In this document: positions 47,111 through 56,071 of the stretch, one piece after another
Position numbering within the stretch: the stretch's first letter is position 1
Layout of the letters: each line of letters opens with the position of its first letter
The notes under the pieces: generated by a model
The model's input: the letters and a program-made list of their open reading frames with translations, nothing else
Told to the model about the DNA's origin: nothing
Databases searched by the model: none
Source: JANQSS01 sp965249735
Lineage (GTDB): Bacteria; Bacteroidota; Bacteroidia; Chitinophagales; Saprospiraceae
Assembly (NCBI GenBank): GCA_965249735.1
Contig: CBDFMS010000022.1
Coordinates: 1 to 64,000, forward strand
DNA: 64,000 nt
Direction: 5' to 3'
Program-made: the position numbers and the translations under genes

Positions 47111-48307
47111 TTACTTTCCATTTTTTATGTATAATTTAATTCGTCTTGCAACGGCCTTTGACAACAAAGGTGGTACTGCATTTCCAATTTGGTTGTACTG
47201 AGACAAGTTAATGTCACCTTCTTTTCCAAGTTTTTTAAGTAAGCTATTTGATAAAATGGTTCGTTTACCATAAAAAACATATTTATCTGGAAATGACTGC
47301 AATCTTGCCGCCTCCCGTGCAGTGATGTTCCTTGGAATTGTAGGATGTATGAAGCTCGAATAAAAAGATGCAGGAATAGTAAACGAAACATTGTTTGGAT
47401 TCAAATGTCGATAGTTTTGATTAAACGAAACATCAGATAATTCCCCTCCTCCATTACGCTTTCTAACTCGAAATTCATCTGGAATAACCTCAACACCTTC
47501 TAGAATTTTTTGATATCTTCCAACCACCCTTTCTGTATGCTTCATGGCAATATGATTGTAAACATTTCTACTTCCTCTTCTTGCCCATTTTTGAAAGGTA
47601 GAAAGCTCAATAGTCCGATTATATTCCATAACCTCCTCTCCTTCACGAGCCTTAATATTTGGAAGATCAAAAATGGCCTCACCTACGGAGATAGCTGACT
47701 TAATCGATTTAGAATTCCACAAATCACTATTGGAAGGTAATGAATGTGTTACCTTGGGTGCTGTAAGGTGAACATCTTTTCGTGTACCAATTACAAAAAC
47801 TCTTTCGCGACTTTGAGGAACACCATAATTAAGCGCATTTAGCTGCCAGACAGTAATAAAATATCCTATTTTTTTTGAAAGTTCACGAATGACGTCTATT
47901 ACCAAGCGGCCGTCTTTATTTTTTTGTGAAATTATACCAGGGACATTTTCTATTACAAATAATTCAGGCTCTAACGTTTTTACCCAATTCAAATAATCTC
48001 GAAACAAATTGTTTTTTACCTCCTTATTTTTTACTCTATTTGAACCTGCCACACTAAATCCTTGACACGGAGGACCGCCAATTATAACATTTGGCCTATG
48101 ACCATGGCAAAGTTTCTTTATCCTAAAGGGAGTTGATACATGTTTAATATCCTTATTCACAATTAAGTGATTGTTATTGTTTCGTAGTGTTTCACAAGCC
48201 CAATCATCGATTTCAAGCGATACTAAAGGAACGAAACCAGCCAATTGAAAACCCAGACCAAATCCTCCCGCTCCGGCAAAAAGATCAATAAAATTCAGAT
48301 CTTCCAT
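47111..48307 (-). CDS. C5 cytosine DNA methyltransferase
   Basis: 398 residues with the full motif set: I DLFAGAGGFGLGF (8-20), IV GGPPCQGFSVAGSN (catalytic Cys81), VI FVIENVPGI (about 117-125), VIII GVPQSRERVFVIG (about 160), a target-recognition region around 255-330, and IX/X QYNQIGNAVPPLLSKAV near the end. It would methylate cytosine C5 in a specific site. The start overlaps the stop of the 333-residue gene by one base. No restriction endonuclease gene is adjacent; the GHKL ATPase two genes upstream may be the effector or motor. Confidence 0.95.
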   Translation of the reverse strand: MEDLNFIDLFAGAGGFGLGFQLAGFVPLVSLEIDDWACETLRNNNNHLIVNKDIKHVSTPFRIKKLCHGHRPNVIIGGPPCQGFSVAGSNRVKNKEVKNNLFRDYLNWVKTLEPELFVIENVPGIISQKNKDGRLVIDVIRELSKKIGYFITVWQLNALNYGVPQSRERVFVIGTRKDVHLTAPKVTHSLPSNSDLWNSKSIKSAISVGEAIFDLPNIKAREGEEVMEYNRTIELSTFQKWARRGSRNVYNHIAMKHTERVVGRYQKILEGVEVIPDEFRVRKRNGGGELSDVSFNQNYRHLNPNNVSFTIPASFYSSFIHPTIPRNITAREAARLQSFPDKYVFYGKRTILSNSLLKKLGKEGDINLSQYNQIGNAVPPLLSKAVARRIKLYIKNGK

Positions 48308-49308
48308 TAACCTAATTGTGTTTCAGCGAAAGTGGGAAAATATTGATAGATTTTGGCGAATTTCTTAAGATCGCCTTCCGGAATTTGAGGATTATCTTTA
48401 TATAGATTATCTAAACCCTCAATTACCCCTTCGTCGGATATACCACCCGGTAGCAACCCTTCCAAGTACTTTATTTCTTTGTAGGTTAAATTTGGGATCT
48501 GAATTTCGAATACACCTTCATCTCGACTGATAAAATCAAGTTCGTCAAATTTAACCTTCGCTGCACTATCCAAGTGCAAATCACTCAAAATCAGCCCACC
48601 AAATGTGTACATTGGTTTTCCATCTTGATACTTGAAATTAAACAATTGTTGGAAATGCATTTGATCCGTCGTTGAACCAGCATTCCTTCTCTGAATAATA
48701 GATTCTATTTCATAGTTTAATATCTTTTGATAGACCCTTGGCAAACCTGCATTTGAAATTTGATTGTTTTCAATTTCACGAGGAATTCTATATTTTCCTA
48801 CCATTTCCGATAGTTTATTTAATCTGGATTTTCCGATTTCATCATTTTCATCCGGATCAAAGACGCTTGAATCAGAATTTACAGATACTATTAGAAAACT
48901 GCCGCTCACAGCATTCTGAATGAATGTATTAACGTCCGACAAAACATCACTATTCAATGAACATGTATAATCTAACCAAGCAATAGTGGGCTCATCCCAG
49001 CTGAGTTGTGGTAAAACATCGTGAGAGGAGCCAAACATTACTTTTACACACCGGAATGGTTTATTAAAATTGTACCTTGCTTCTATTTCCGCAGAGCGAC
49101 TCTTTTCTATACTCAACATATTTTTGATTCCCAATTGTCTATGGAGTAAATAAAAGTCCGCAAAATATAAAGCGCCAAATCCAATGTACCGGTAGTTTTC
49201 CAGAGGGTAAAAAACAGATAATTTTTGAAACGCTGAACAGAACATCTTCCTTTCAACCGCTTTTGAGATTCTAAGTCGATAATTAATTTTTCGAGAATTG
49301 TTACTCAT
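48307..49308 (-). CDS. Methyltransferase-like Rossmann protein in the GHKL-Dcm operon
   Basis: 333 residues, family not certain. YRYIGFGALYFADFYLLHRQ (about 40) followed by IKNMLSIEKS (about 61-70) and IAWLDYTCSL (about 110) is laid out like a SAM-methyltransferase fold: a glycine-rich loop after the first strand, an acidic residue ending strand 2 and a DY motif after strand 4. Active-site chemistry is not evident. It overlaps the GHKL gene by eight bases and the cytosine methyltransferase by one, so the three products are likely made together in defined ratios. It may be an accessory modification or sensing subunit. Confidence 0.72.
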   Translation of the reverse strand: MSNNSRKINYRLRISKAVERKMFCSAFQKLSVFYPLENYRYIGFGALYFADFYLLHRQLGIKNMLSIEKSRSAEIEARYNFNKPFRCVKVMFGSSHDVLPQLSWDEPTIAWLDYTCSLNSDVLSDVNTFIQNAVSGSFLIVSVNSDSSVFDPDENDEIGKSRLNKLSEMVGKYRIPREIENNQISNAGLPRVYQKILNYEIESIIQRRNAGSTTDQMHFQQLFNFKYQDGKPMYTFGGLILSDLHLDSAAKVKFDELDFISRDEGVFEIQIPNLTYKEIKYLEGLLPGGISDEGVIEGLDNLYKDNPQIPEGDLKKFAKIYQYFPTFAETQLG

Positions 49309-50647
49309 AGTCGATTTCTTCCATTTTTAAATAATAGTCAAATGTATCTTCTCCTACCTTTTTCAAACTTCTCACTTTTAATGACCGCTTAACTTTTTCT
49401 ACGAGTAATTTAGGCTGTTTGTATGTGATGGTCACCAACTCTTCCATAGGATCTTCCTCTTTATAATCAACCTTCGGTATCACAAATGTTTTTTTTGTAT
49501 CATTTTTCGAAATTTTCGAAATATCGTGTTTTATAGCCCTATGAACAATAGTTTCCAGTGGCCTATTAATTTTGTCAATTCCATCGGGAGTTCTCTCCCT
49601 TTCCTTTTTCATCTGATTGAGAAAAGTAACGATAGGTTTCATCATTTCTATCATTTTAGCTCTGGTATTGAAGAATATCGGAGAACTCGCATCAATGTTA
49701 TTTTTGGACGTGTTCCAAGGGAGGTTTTTAGCGTCTTCTGCTCGAAAATATGCTAATCCTCGGAATCGACAATATTGCTGGTGATAAGTTGCAACTCCTC
49801 CTCCACCTTTGCCTGTCCATCCAGTGAGTGTAGATTGTTCAGGCCCTAGCAACAAGCGATCATTGCAAAATATATACCATCCTCCATCTTCTAGGACTTT
49901 TTCTCCAATCCCTACTATAAGTTCAACTTGAACGCCATTATCATAGGTATTTTCCCACTTGCCAACCTTAAGATCTTCAGATATTAAAAATTTAGGTCTT
50001 CTCGATTTCAATTCTTCGCCATTGACACGTATGGTCATTCCACGGTAAAGGTTTTGCATATGTTTCTTCTCAATCCCCAGCTTAAGTCCGTCAATAAATC
50101 GTTTGGTCGAAATATATTTGACTAAGTCGACTCTGAGAGGGGTAATTTCGATCAAAGTTCCTACTTCGTCCTTATCATTTTTCATTCCAGTGCCATAGTC
50201 TTGAAATTCAAAGCTCCAATCATCATTGCCTTTTTCGTCTTTTTTTGTCAGCCATTCGTCAATATCTACCAGGACTTGAAACTGTGAATTTTTAGTGGCT
50301 GAATCCACATAAAATCCAGTCCCAAGTTTAAAAATGGCACGTTTCATTCCTACACCAAATTGACCTATTGAAAATTTTGTGTTTGGCATTTTATCTGGTC
50401 TACCAAAACGAAAAGCGTAATTCTTGGCAAGGTCAATTGGAATACCACCGCAGTTGTCAGAAATACTAAATTTTTGATGGTCAATATTAATTTCGGCTAC
50501 TAATCCATCATAGTCCGTATTTTTTCTCAGTCTTTTAGCACCATCTATACAATTGTCGATCAAATCATTAATTGCATCTTCAATTGACAAGTCTCTAGTC
50601 AATATATATACAAAAAGCTCTTTGGTTGGATTTCCGTCAATTTTCAT
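49301..50647 (-). CDS. GHKL (MutL/MORC/Hsp90-type) ATPase
   Basis: 448 residues. N-terminal HATPase_c_3-like domain: N-box EDAINDLIDNCIDGAKRL (catalytic Glu23, Asn32), G1 box ISDNCGGIP (about 57-65), G2 GQFGVGMKRAIFKLG (about 95-109). The S5-type transducer region follows (DGGWYIFCNDRLLLGP, WNTSKNNIDASSPIF), then a basic, charged C-terminal tail (about 350-448). In MORC, MutL and gyrase this ATPase closes like a clamp on DNA. First gene of the trio, with a start at MKIDGNPTKE. MORC-like ATPases next to DNA methylases have been proposed as parts of prokaryotic restriction-modification systems; which branch this one belongs to is unresolved. Confidence 0.85.
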   Translation of the reverse strand: MKIDGNPTKELFVYILTRDLSIEDAINDLIDNCIDGAKRLRKNTDYDGLVAEINIDHQKFSISDNCGGIPIDLAKNYAFRFGRPDKMPNTKFSIGQFGVGMKRAIFKLGTGFYVDSATKNSQFQVLVDIDEWLTKKDEKGNDDWSFEFQDYGTGMKNDKDEVGTLIEITPLRVDLVKYISTKRFIDGLKLGIEKKHMQNLYRGMTIRVNGEELKSRRPKFLISEDLKVGKWENTYDNGVQVELIVGIGEKVLEDGGWYIFCNDRLLLGPEQSTLTGWTGKGGGGVATYHQQYCRFRGLAYFRAEDAKNLPWNTSKNNIDASSPIFFNTRAKMIEMMKPIVTFLNQMKKERERTPDGIDKINRPLETIVHRAIKHDISKISKNDTKKTFVIPKVDYKEEDPMEELVTITYKQPKLLVEKVKRSLKVRSLKKVGEDTFDYYLKMEEIDYE

Positions 50648-51000
50648 GGTAATACTGTTAGTTATTCTGTTTATTCAATTATATGGCAGAAAATTATTCA
50701 TCGCATAAGCTGTCGATGATTTGATATTTAGTATTCTATTTTAAAGGAAAAATAATTTTCCAATATACACTAATAAATGCCCCATAGTATTTGTAAAATT
50801 CAATGACTCTCATATTTGGTTGCGCTAGTGCTTTTCTAGGTCATGGAAATTCCAATCACCACGATAGGCGACAAAAAACATCTCAAAATAGTAATATTCA
50901 GAGTAATTCAGTGCATAATACCAATTAGATTTTGAAAGCCTTAAAATAATGTTGTCCTAGCTTGTTTTGAATTAGGCTCAATGTTGTCAATCCGTCTATT
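50648..51000. other. Intergenic region upstream of the GHKL operon
   Basis: About 350 bases with no convincing frame on either strand. It should contain the promoter of the minus-strand GHKL operon near its left end; no clear consensus was found. Its right end abuts the terminator of the radC remnant. Confidence 0.5.
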
Positions 51001-51028
51001 AAAAAAGCACGCAGAAAACCTACGTGCT
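51001..51028 (-). terminator. Rho-independent terminator after radC remnant
   Basis: On the minus strand AGCACG pairs with CGTGCT across a short loop (51006-51028) and is followed by TTTTTT (51001-51006). The hairpin overlaps the radC stop codon at 51020. Confidence 0.75.
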
Positions 51029-51358
51029 ATCTAATATTCCTTCATCGGCAAATGAACTATATGATTCATTCGTGACAATCAGATGATCAAGAACCTTGAT
51101 ATCAAAGAGTCTTGCGCCTTCTTGGATTTTCTTTGTCAATGCCTGATCTGCTATAGAAGGCTTGAGATTTCCAGACGGATGGTTATGTGCAAGTATGATC
51201 CCACTGCTATTGCACTGCAATCCAATGGAAAGAATGATCTTAGAACTAACCATGCAAGCAGATGTCGTTCCACGACTTATGAGCCGATACCCAAGCACAT
51301 GATTGGCTCGATCTAAATATAGAACATAGAATTCTTCGTACATAGAAATAGTCTGCAT
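51020..51358 (-). pseudogene. radC: RadC-family JAB domain gene, 5' end cut by IS21
   Basis: From the IS junction the frame reads MQTISMYEEFYVLYLDRANH, then SGIILAHNHPSGNLKPSIAD, with the JAMM metal motif HxHP(x)7SxxD, and ends SSFADEGILDST. This is the second half of the mobile-element RadC family of Bacteroidota (usually about 150 residues); the first ~40-50 residues are missing. Read further upstream, the same frame enters the inverted repeat of the IS21 element (GGHFPPEYPGQFRRN is IS-encoded) and reaches a TTG at 51442, so a chimeric 140-residue protein could be made if translated. Metal-binding residues survive, the N-terminus does not. Confidence 0.8.
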
Positions 51359-51443
51359 ATTCCGACGAAACTGACCAGGGTATTCCGGTGGAAAGTGACC
51401 ACCCAAAGTCAAGTCAAAAAAGTTGTCTGATCTTTCTGTCAAT

Positions 51444-52187
51444 TTAAGTGTTTTTAACTAATAATTTTGTCTTCTTTTTCCTCATCGAATCTCCTTTGAG
51501 ATCTATTCGATGAGAAGTGTGAACGATTCTATCTAAAATTGCATCTGCAATAGTGTTTTCTCCTATTATTTCATGCCACTGTTTTACGGGGAGTTGTGAA
51601 GCAATTATTGTGGATCGTTTTCCGTGTCTGTCTTCAATTATTTCCATCAAGGCGTGGCGATTAATTTGATCCAATGGCTTTAATCCAAAGTCATCCAATA
51701 TTAGCAAATCCTGTCTTTCTATTCGAGTCATTTCTTTAAGAAAAGATCCATCAGCCTTGAGCATTTTGAGTTTAGCGAATAGCTTATTTATATTGAAGTA
51801 TAAGACTTTATACCCCAAATTACAGGCTTGATGTCCCAGGGAAGAAGCGATATAAGATTTACCGACACCGGTGCTTCCCGTCAATAAGATACTCTCTTTA
51901 CTTTTAATAAAATCACATGTAATAAAACGAGTAATCTGATTTTTATCCAGGTTTCTCTCTGTGGAAAAGATGATTTCTTCAGTAGAAGCCATATACCTGA
52001 ATCGGGCTATTTTAATCAGACGGTTGATCTTTCGATTATGTTTGTCATCCCACTCGGCTTGAAGTAGATAAGCTAATAATTCATCAGGAGTATATCTGAT
52101 GCTGGATGATTCTTTGGTTGATTCGAAAGCTCTAAGCATTCCAAATAAACGCAATTGACCCATTCTTTCCTCATTTGTAGTATTCAT
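51444..52187 (-). CDS. istB: IS21 helper ATPase IstB (element A)
   Basis: 247 residues. IstB-like AAA+ protein: Walker A LLTGSTGVGKSYIA (about 100-113), Walker B DLLILDDFGLKPLD, sensor region IIASQLPVKQWHE and box VII DAILDRIVHTSHRIDLKG. It selects target DNA and activates IstA. Start MNTTNEERMG; ten bases downstream of istA. Confidence 0.95.
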   Translation of the reverse strand: MNTTNEERMGQLRLFGMLRAFESTKESSSIRYTPDELLAYLLQAEWDDKHNRKINRLIKIARFRYMASTEEIIFSTERNLDKNQITRFITCDFIKSKESILLTGSTGVGKSYIASSLGHQACNLGYKVLYFNINKLFAKLKMLKADGSFLKEMTRIERQDLLILDDFGLKPLDQINRHALMEIIEDRHGKRSTIIASQLPVKQWHEIIGENTIADAILDRIVHTSHRIDLKGDSMRKKKTKLLVKNT

Positions 52188-52197
52188 GGTTTGTATT

Positions 52198-53742
52198 TTA
52201 ATGATAGTAATTTTTTCCTCTTATATTATCATGCAGTGGAATGGTTCTATCCTGATGGGGGTCTTCATCAAGCTTGTCCAGGCCCTTTTCTAATATGCTT
52301 TGAATGATTTTATAGTTAAACACTTCATATTCCAGGCCCCTCTTACAAGCATTGTTTAGTCGTTGTTTTCCGACTTTTTTCGCAAAAGACAGAATTCCCA
52401 GGCAAGACTTATAGTTCTGCTCAGGGTGCTGTTGTTTTTCTAATATTTTGATAATATATGTTCTACACTCCGGGCCTATTCCTTTAGCCCAATTAATAAA
52501 TTTATCCGGGTTCCAATCAGCAACGAATTGATGAGTACTCGGCATGTGGTCCTTTATGGTGGAATATCTAAAAGCTTGATAATTACGTGTGTGAGCCGCT
52601 ATTGGTTCATGTTTATAGAATATGGTTACTTCGGAATCACTGTAAATGATCTTGACTCGTTTACCAATATATTCAAAGGGAACACTGTAATAGTGCTTGT
52701 CTTTATTTAAGTAGATATGGCTGTTCTTGTAAACGGTTCCATAGGCATAATACTTCATTTCATATTTGCGATCAGGCAAGGTGAAAAGCTCTTTTTGTTC
52801 CACTTCTTTGAACAAATCAAAACGCGAATACTTCCTTCCCTGGAAGTTGGTCCTATTGTGTACATCGAGTTTTTCTAGCACAGCAATATTAGCCTGATCA
52901 AGGCTAAAGAGCACATGGTGGCGTAAAGGAGCAAATATTCTTGAATAGGTAATCCTGACGCAATTTTCTACCAATGCTTTATCCCTTGGTTTATATGCTC
53001 TTGTAGGTAGGACACTGGTTTGGTAATGTTCAGCAAAATCCAAAAATGTCTCATTCAATGTCGGTTCATATTTACTACTTTTTGTAACCGCTGACTTTAA
53101 ATTGTCTGTCACTAAGGCCTGTGGCACACCGCCCATGTAATGAAGAGCATTTTCAATACACCGTATAAAATCTTCTTTCTTTTGACTCCTGCATACCTCT
53201 ACATAGGTGTATTGACTACTTCCAAGGACGGCCACAAACACCTCACATTCCCGGACTTCTCCTGTTTCTCTGTCCGTTATAGCTAGCTTCTTTCCTGTAA
53301 AATCAATAAATAATTTGTCTCCAGCCTTGTGCTCAAAATGCATTACAACTGCTGATGATCGCTTCCAGTCATTGTAGTACTTGCAAAACTGTGAGCTCTG
53401 ATAGCCATCTGGATATTTTTCCTTGTACTCCCTCCATAACAGATTTTTGGTTACGCCTACCTTTTTTAACTCCTTTTCAAAGTAGGGAAACAAAACGCGA
53501 AGTTGAGCCAATTTCTCTGGCACTTCTGGATCTTTGCTGGAAAGATAATTACCCAAATCACTGTCACTAAGTTGCTCTAGGTCTTTATACGTGAGCCTCT
53601 TGTTTTTGAATAGTTCGATGTATTTTTTAACCGTGTTACGCGAAATAAGTAACCTCTGGCTAATTTGTACTTTACTCACTCCTTGAGCGTAAAGTCGATA
53701 TATCTGTCTTATCTGTTTCATGCCTATTCTCTTGTTTGCCAT
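52198..53742 (-). CDS. istA: IS21 transposase IstA (element A)
   Basis: 514 residues. N-terminal HTH (MKQIRQIYRLYAQGVSKVQI then SRNTVKKYI) and rve/DDE core: Asp in KLFIDFTGKKLAI, Asp in LVTDNLKSAV, Glu in KALVENCVRITY. C-terminal Mu-like domain with KHYYSVPFEYIGKRV. The catalytic residues are present, so the transposase is probably functional. Confidence 0.95.
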   Translation of the reverse strand: MANKRIGMKQIRQIYRLYAQGVSKVQISQRLLISRNTVKKYIELFKNKRLTYKDLEQLSDSDLGNYLSSKDPEVPEKLAQLRVLFPYFEKELKKVGVTKNLLWREYKEKYPDGYQSSQFCKYYNDWKRSSAVVMHFEHKAGDKLFIDFTGKKLAITDRETGEVRECEVFVAVLGSSQYTYVEVCRSQKKEDFIRCIENALHYMGGVPQALVTDNLKSAVTKSSKYEPTLNETFLDFAEHYQTSVLPTRAYKPRDKALVENCVRITYSRIFAPLRHHVLFSLDQANIAVLEKLDVHNRTNFQGRKYSRFDLFKEVEQKELFTLPDRKYEMKYYAYGTVYKNSHIYLNKDKHYYSVPFEYIGKRVKIIYSDSEVTIFYKHEPIAAHTRNYQAFRYSTIKDHMPSTHQFVADWNPDKFINWAKGIGPECRTYIIKILEKQQHPEQNYKSCLGILSFAKKVGKQRLNNACKRGLEYEVFNYKIIQSILEKGLDKLDEDPHQDRTIPLHDNIRGKNYYH

Positions 53743-53901
53743 CTTCTTTTTTCATAAAGAAAATGATACTGAAATAGACTTCTTTTTAGACTGGTCAATT
53801 TGCTCCGGTGCGGGTGGTCAGTTTGCTCCGGAGAAGATGGTCACTTTAGAACGGAATGGGGTGGTCAGTTTGACCGGATTTTGCAATCTAAACATAAATC
53901 G

Positions 53902-55209
53902 CTATTTGAAACTCATGCCATTTGAGAGCAAGGGTACTAGTTCTGATGGCGAATCATCTCCTTTTATTACCAATTCAATTTGGTCATTAAAATTTGACTC
54001 GAGAATGGAATAATCAGCGTAAGCCGTATTCAAGTGTTGCCTATTTTTACTTGTGTTAGCAGTCCGGGACAATTTAGAAATAAATTTTTTGTGGCTAATT
54101 ATGATTCGATTAAAATGTAATTTATATTCTTTTTTTCCATTTCTTATTGTGTAAATTGAAAATTTCGAATAATAATAACTTAACCAATCAAAACTTCTGT
54201 TTTCAGGATGTCTAAGCATTATCGACTCCTTTATATTTCTTAGTCCGACTACATGCATTTCGGCCATTTCAATTAGGAATCTTAGTACTGCTTTAAAAGA
54301 CTTAATGTAGTAGTGCTTGAATGGCCATGTCGATTTTATTGACGCACCGTTTTCACGCATAATCATTGAATACATGTATGTAAATTTTAAATTAATATAT
54401 TTGATAAAATTAATTCCCTTGGGTAGTAATGTTAATGACATGCTAGGCTGAATACTATTTGGATTTTTGATTGAGTAATAATCTGAAATGTCTAGCATTC
54501 CGGAATGTTTGCCATTGTGTTTCAAAATCCTAAAAATCGAATCACCCAGCTCTACCATTGACACATTTAACATTCCAAAGTAGTCTTTCAAGTCTCCAAT
54601 AGTAAGAGGTCTGTAATCCTCAATTTCATAGAAGTAATTGTCTGTCAATGTGCTAATGGAGTTCAGAACTAAAAAATCTAAAGAACAACCAAGGTGATCA
54701 GATTTATTCAGCTTCCACTGTTGGCAATCGTTGTAAACAGATAGGACTCCAGCCCAATTGTGGACATTTTCCTTCGCCAACCAATAATAATAAATTGATT
54801 CAAAATGTCCGTCATCACTTGTTGATAAGAATTTATCCAAATTATTGCGTATAATAAATTGGCTAAATTTAGTTGCCTGAATCAATGATTCCCGTTTATT
54901 GAAATTATTAAGCCAAAATGACGAGCTATTAATGAATCTATCGCTAACAAATAGAAACAAAATATTTTCAATGCGCTTAATTTTATTGGCGTTCAAATCG
55001 TACAAATTTACTAATCGAGATAAATTCATTTTTATAAATTTTATCCGAGCATTTACTATTTGATTTTTATATATTCTTTGATCTGCCTTGAGCTCCTGGT
55101 AGAAAAGTTCATATACCTTCACTCCTTTCTCGCTTGTTTTTGAGAGAGAATTCTTAATTAGTTTATACCCCTCAATGTCATCAATGTCAGAATAATCAAT
55201 ATTAATCGG
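53902..55209 (-). pseudogene. 3' part of the IS-interrupted P-loop NTPase gene
   Basis: 435 codons from PINIDYSDIDDIEGYKLIKN to a stop at 53902 (PLLSNGMSFK). It is mostly alpha-helical with repeated hydrophobic/basic stretches (IKFIKMNLSRLVNLYDLNAN, FSQFIIRNNLDKFLST, FLIEMAEMHVVGLRN) and no catalytic motif, as in the effector or sensor arms of STAND-like NTPases. The frame joins exactly to 57854-58720 when the IS21 element (55217-57853) and one 7-bp duplication are removed: 867 + 1308 bases make 724 residues plus stop. An ATG at 55221 inside the IS end could start a headless protein here. Confidence 0.85.
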
Positions 55210-55216
55210 ATCTGTT
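55210..55216. repeat. 7-bp target duplication of IS21 element B (other copy 57854-57860)
   Basis: ATCTGTT on both sides of the element (55210-55216 and 57854-57860), AACAGAT on the coding strand. IS21-family elements make 4-8 bp duplications. Removing one copy restores the host reading frame. Confidence 0.9.
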
Positions 55217-55293
55217 TGCATATTCCGGAGTTACTGACCCCCTGAATCCGGGATATTGACCCCCTATGTTGAAAACGTGCTAAAAATCATTTG

Positions 55294-56028
55294 TTAAGAT
55301 ACATGTTTTGATTGTTTACGTAAGCTTTTTCCTTTTAGATCTATGCGGTGAGCCTTTGGAATAATTCTATCGAGGATAGCGTCTGCGATAGTGGGTTCAT
55401 CAAAATATTCATGCCATTTTCCGACCGGAAGTTGAGAACATATAATGGTGGCGTTTCTTTCATATCGATCTTCAAGGATTTGTAGCAGGATGAGTTTAAC
55501 TTGATGAGTGATAGGTTGGAGACCAAAATCATCAAGAATAATGAGTTTAGCTTTTTTGATTCTGTCCATCCATTTGATCAGTGTACCATCGGTTTTAGCG
55601 AGTGCAATTTGTTCAGTAAATCGGTTCATGTTGAAGTACAACGTTCGATAGCCTTTGACACAGGCGGTGTGACCAAATGCACAGGCGAGATAAGATTTTC
55701 CGCAACCTGTTGCCCCTGTGATGAGAACATTTTCTCCTCGATCGACATAAGCGCAATCTGCGAGTGTTACAATTTTTCCTTTAGATAAATTACGCGTAGT
55801 AGAACAGTCGATATCTTGGATAACGGCTGGATATCGCAGTTTACTAAGTCGTAAAAACATCTGCATACGTTTGTGCGAGCGATATTGTTTTTCAGCGTCA
55901 ATTAATCGGGCCAGCATTTCGTGTGACTCGGGTTGTTGATTGACCGGAAGGCTTAACAGGCTTTCATAAGCGTCTGCCATGCCGGTTAATTTAATTTGCC
56001 TCATGGTTTCTAATGATGCATTTTTCAT
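55294..56028 (-). CDS. istB: IS21 helper ATPase IstB (element B)
   Basis: 244 residues. Walker A VLITGATGCGKSYLA (about 100), Walker B KLIILDDFGLQP, IICSQLPVGKWHEYFDEP and DAILDRIIPKAHRIDLKG. Same family as the element A protein but only moderately similar, so the two elements are not recent copies of each other. Confidence 0.95.
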   Translation of the reverse strand: MKNASLETMRQIKLTGMADAYESLLSLPVNQQPESHEMLARLIDAEKQYRSHKRMQMFLRLSKLRYPAVIQDIDCSTTRNLSKGKIVTLADCAYVDRGENVLITGATGCGKSYLACAFGHTACVKGYRTLYFNMNRFTEQIALAKTDGTLIKWMDRIKKAKLIILDDFGLQPITHQVKLILLQILEDRYERNATIICSQLPVGKWHEYFDEPTIADAILDRIIPKAHRIDLKGKSLRKQSKHVS

Positions 56029-56071
56029 AAGAATAAATTTGTGTCATAAATATGACGGGTTAAAAAAATGA

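Larger units (their letters stand above)
51354..53885 (-). mobile_element. IS21-family insertion sequence A
   Basis: About 2.5 kb with istA and istB on the minus strand. Long terminal inverted repeats: left TGCATATTCCG, AAACTGACCA, ATTCCG, AAAGTGACCA in order; the reverse complement of the right end gives TGCAAAATCCG, AAACTGACCA, ATTCCG, AAAGTGACCA. The ends are at 51354 and 53885. Flanks (AATAGTC left, ATCTAAA right) do not match, so there is no target duplication, and the two flanks belong to different genes (radC and the NTPase), which implies deletion or recombination after insertion. Confidence 0.88.
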
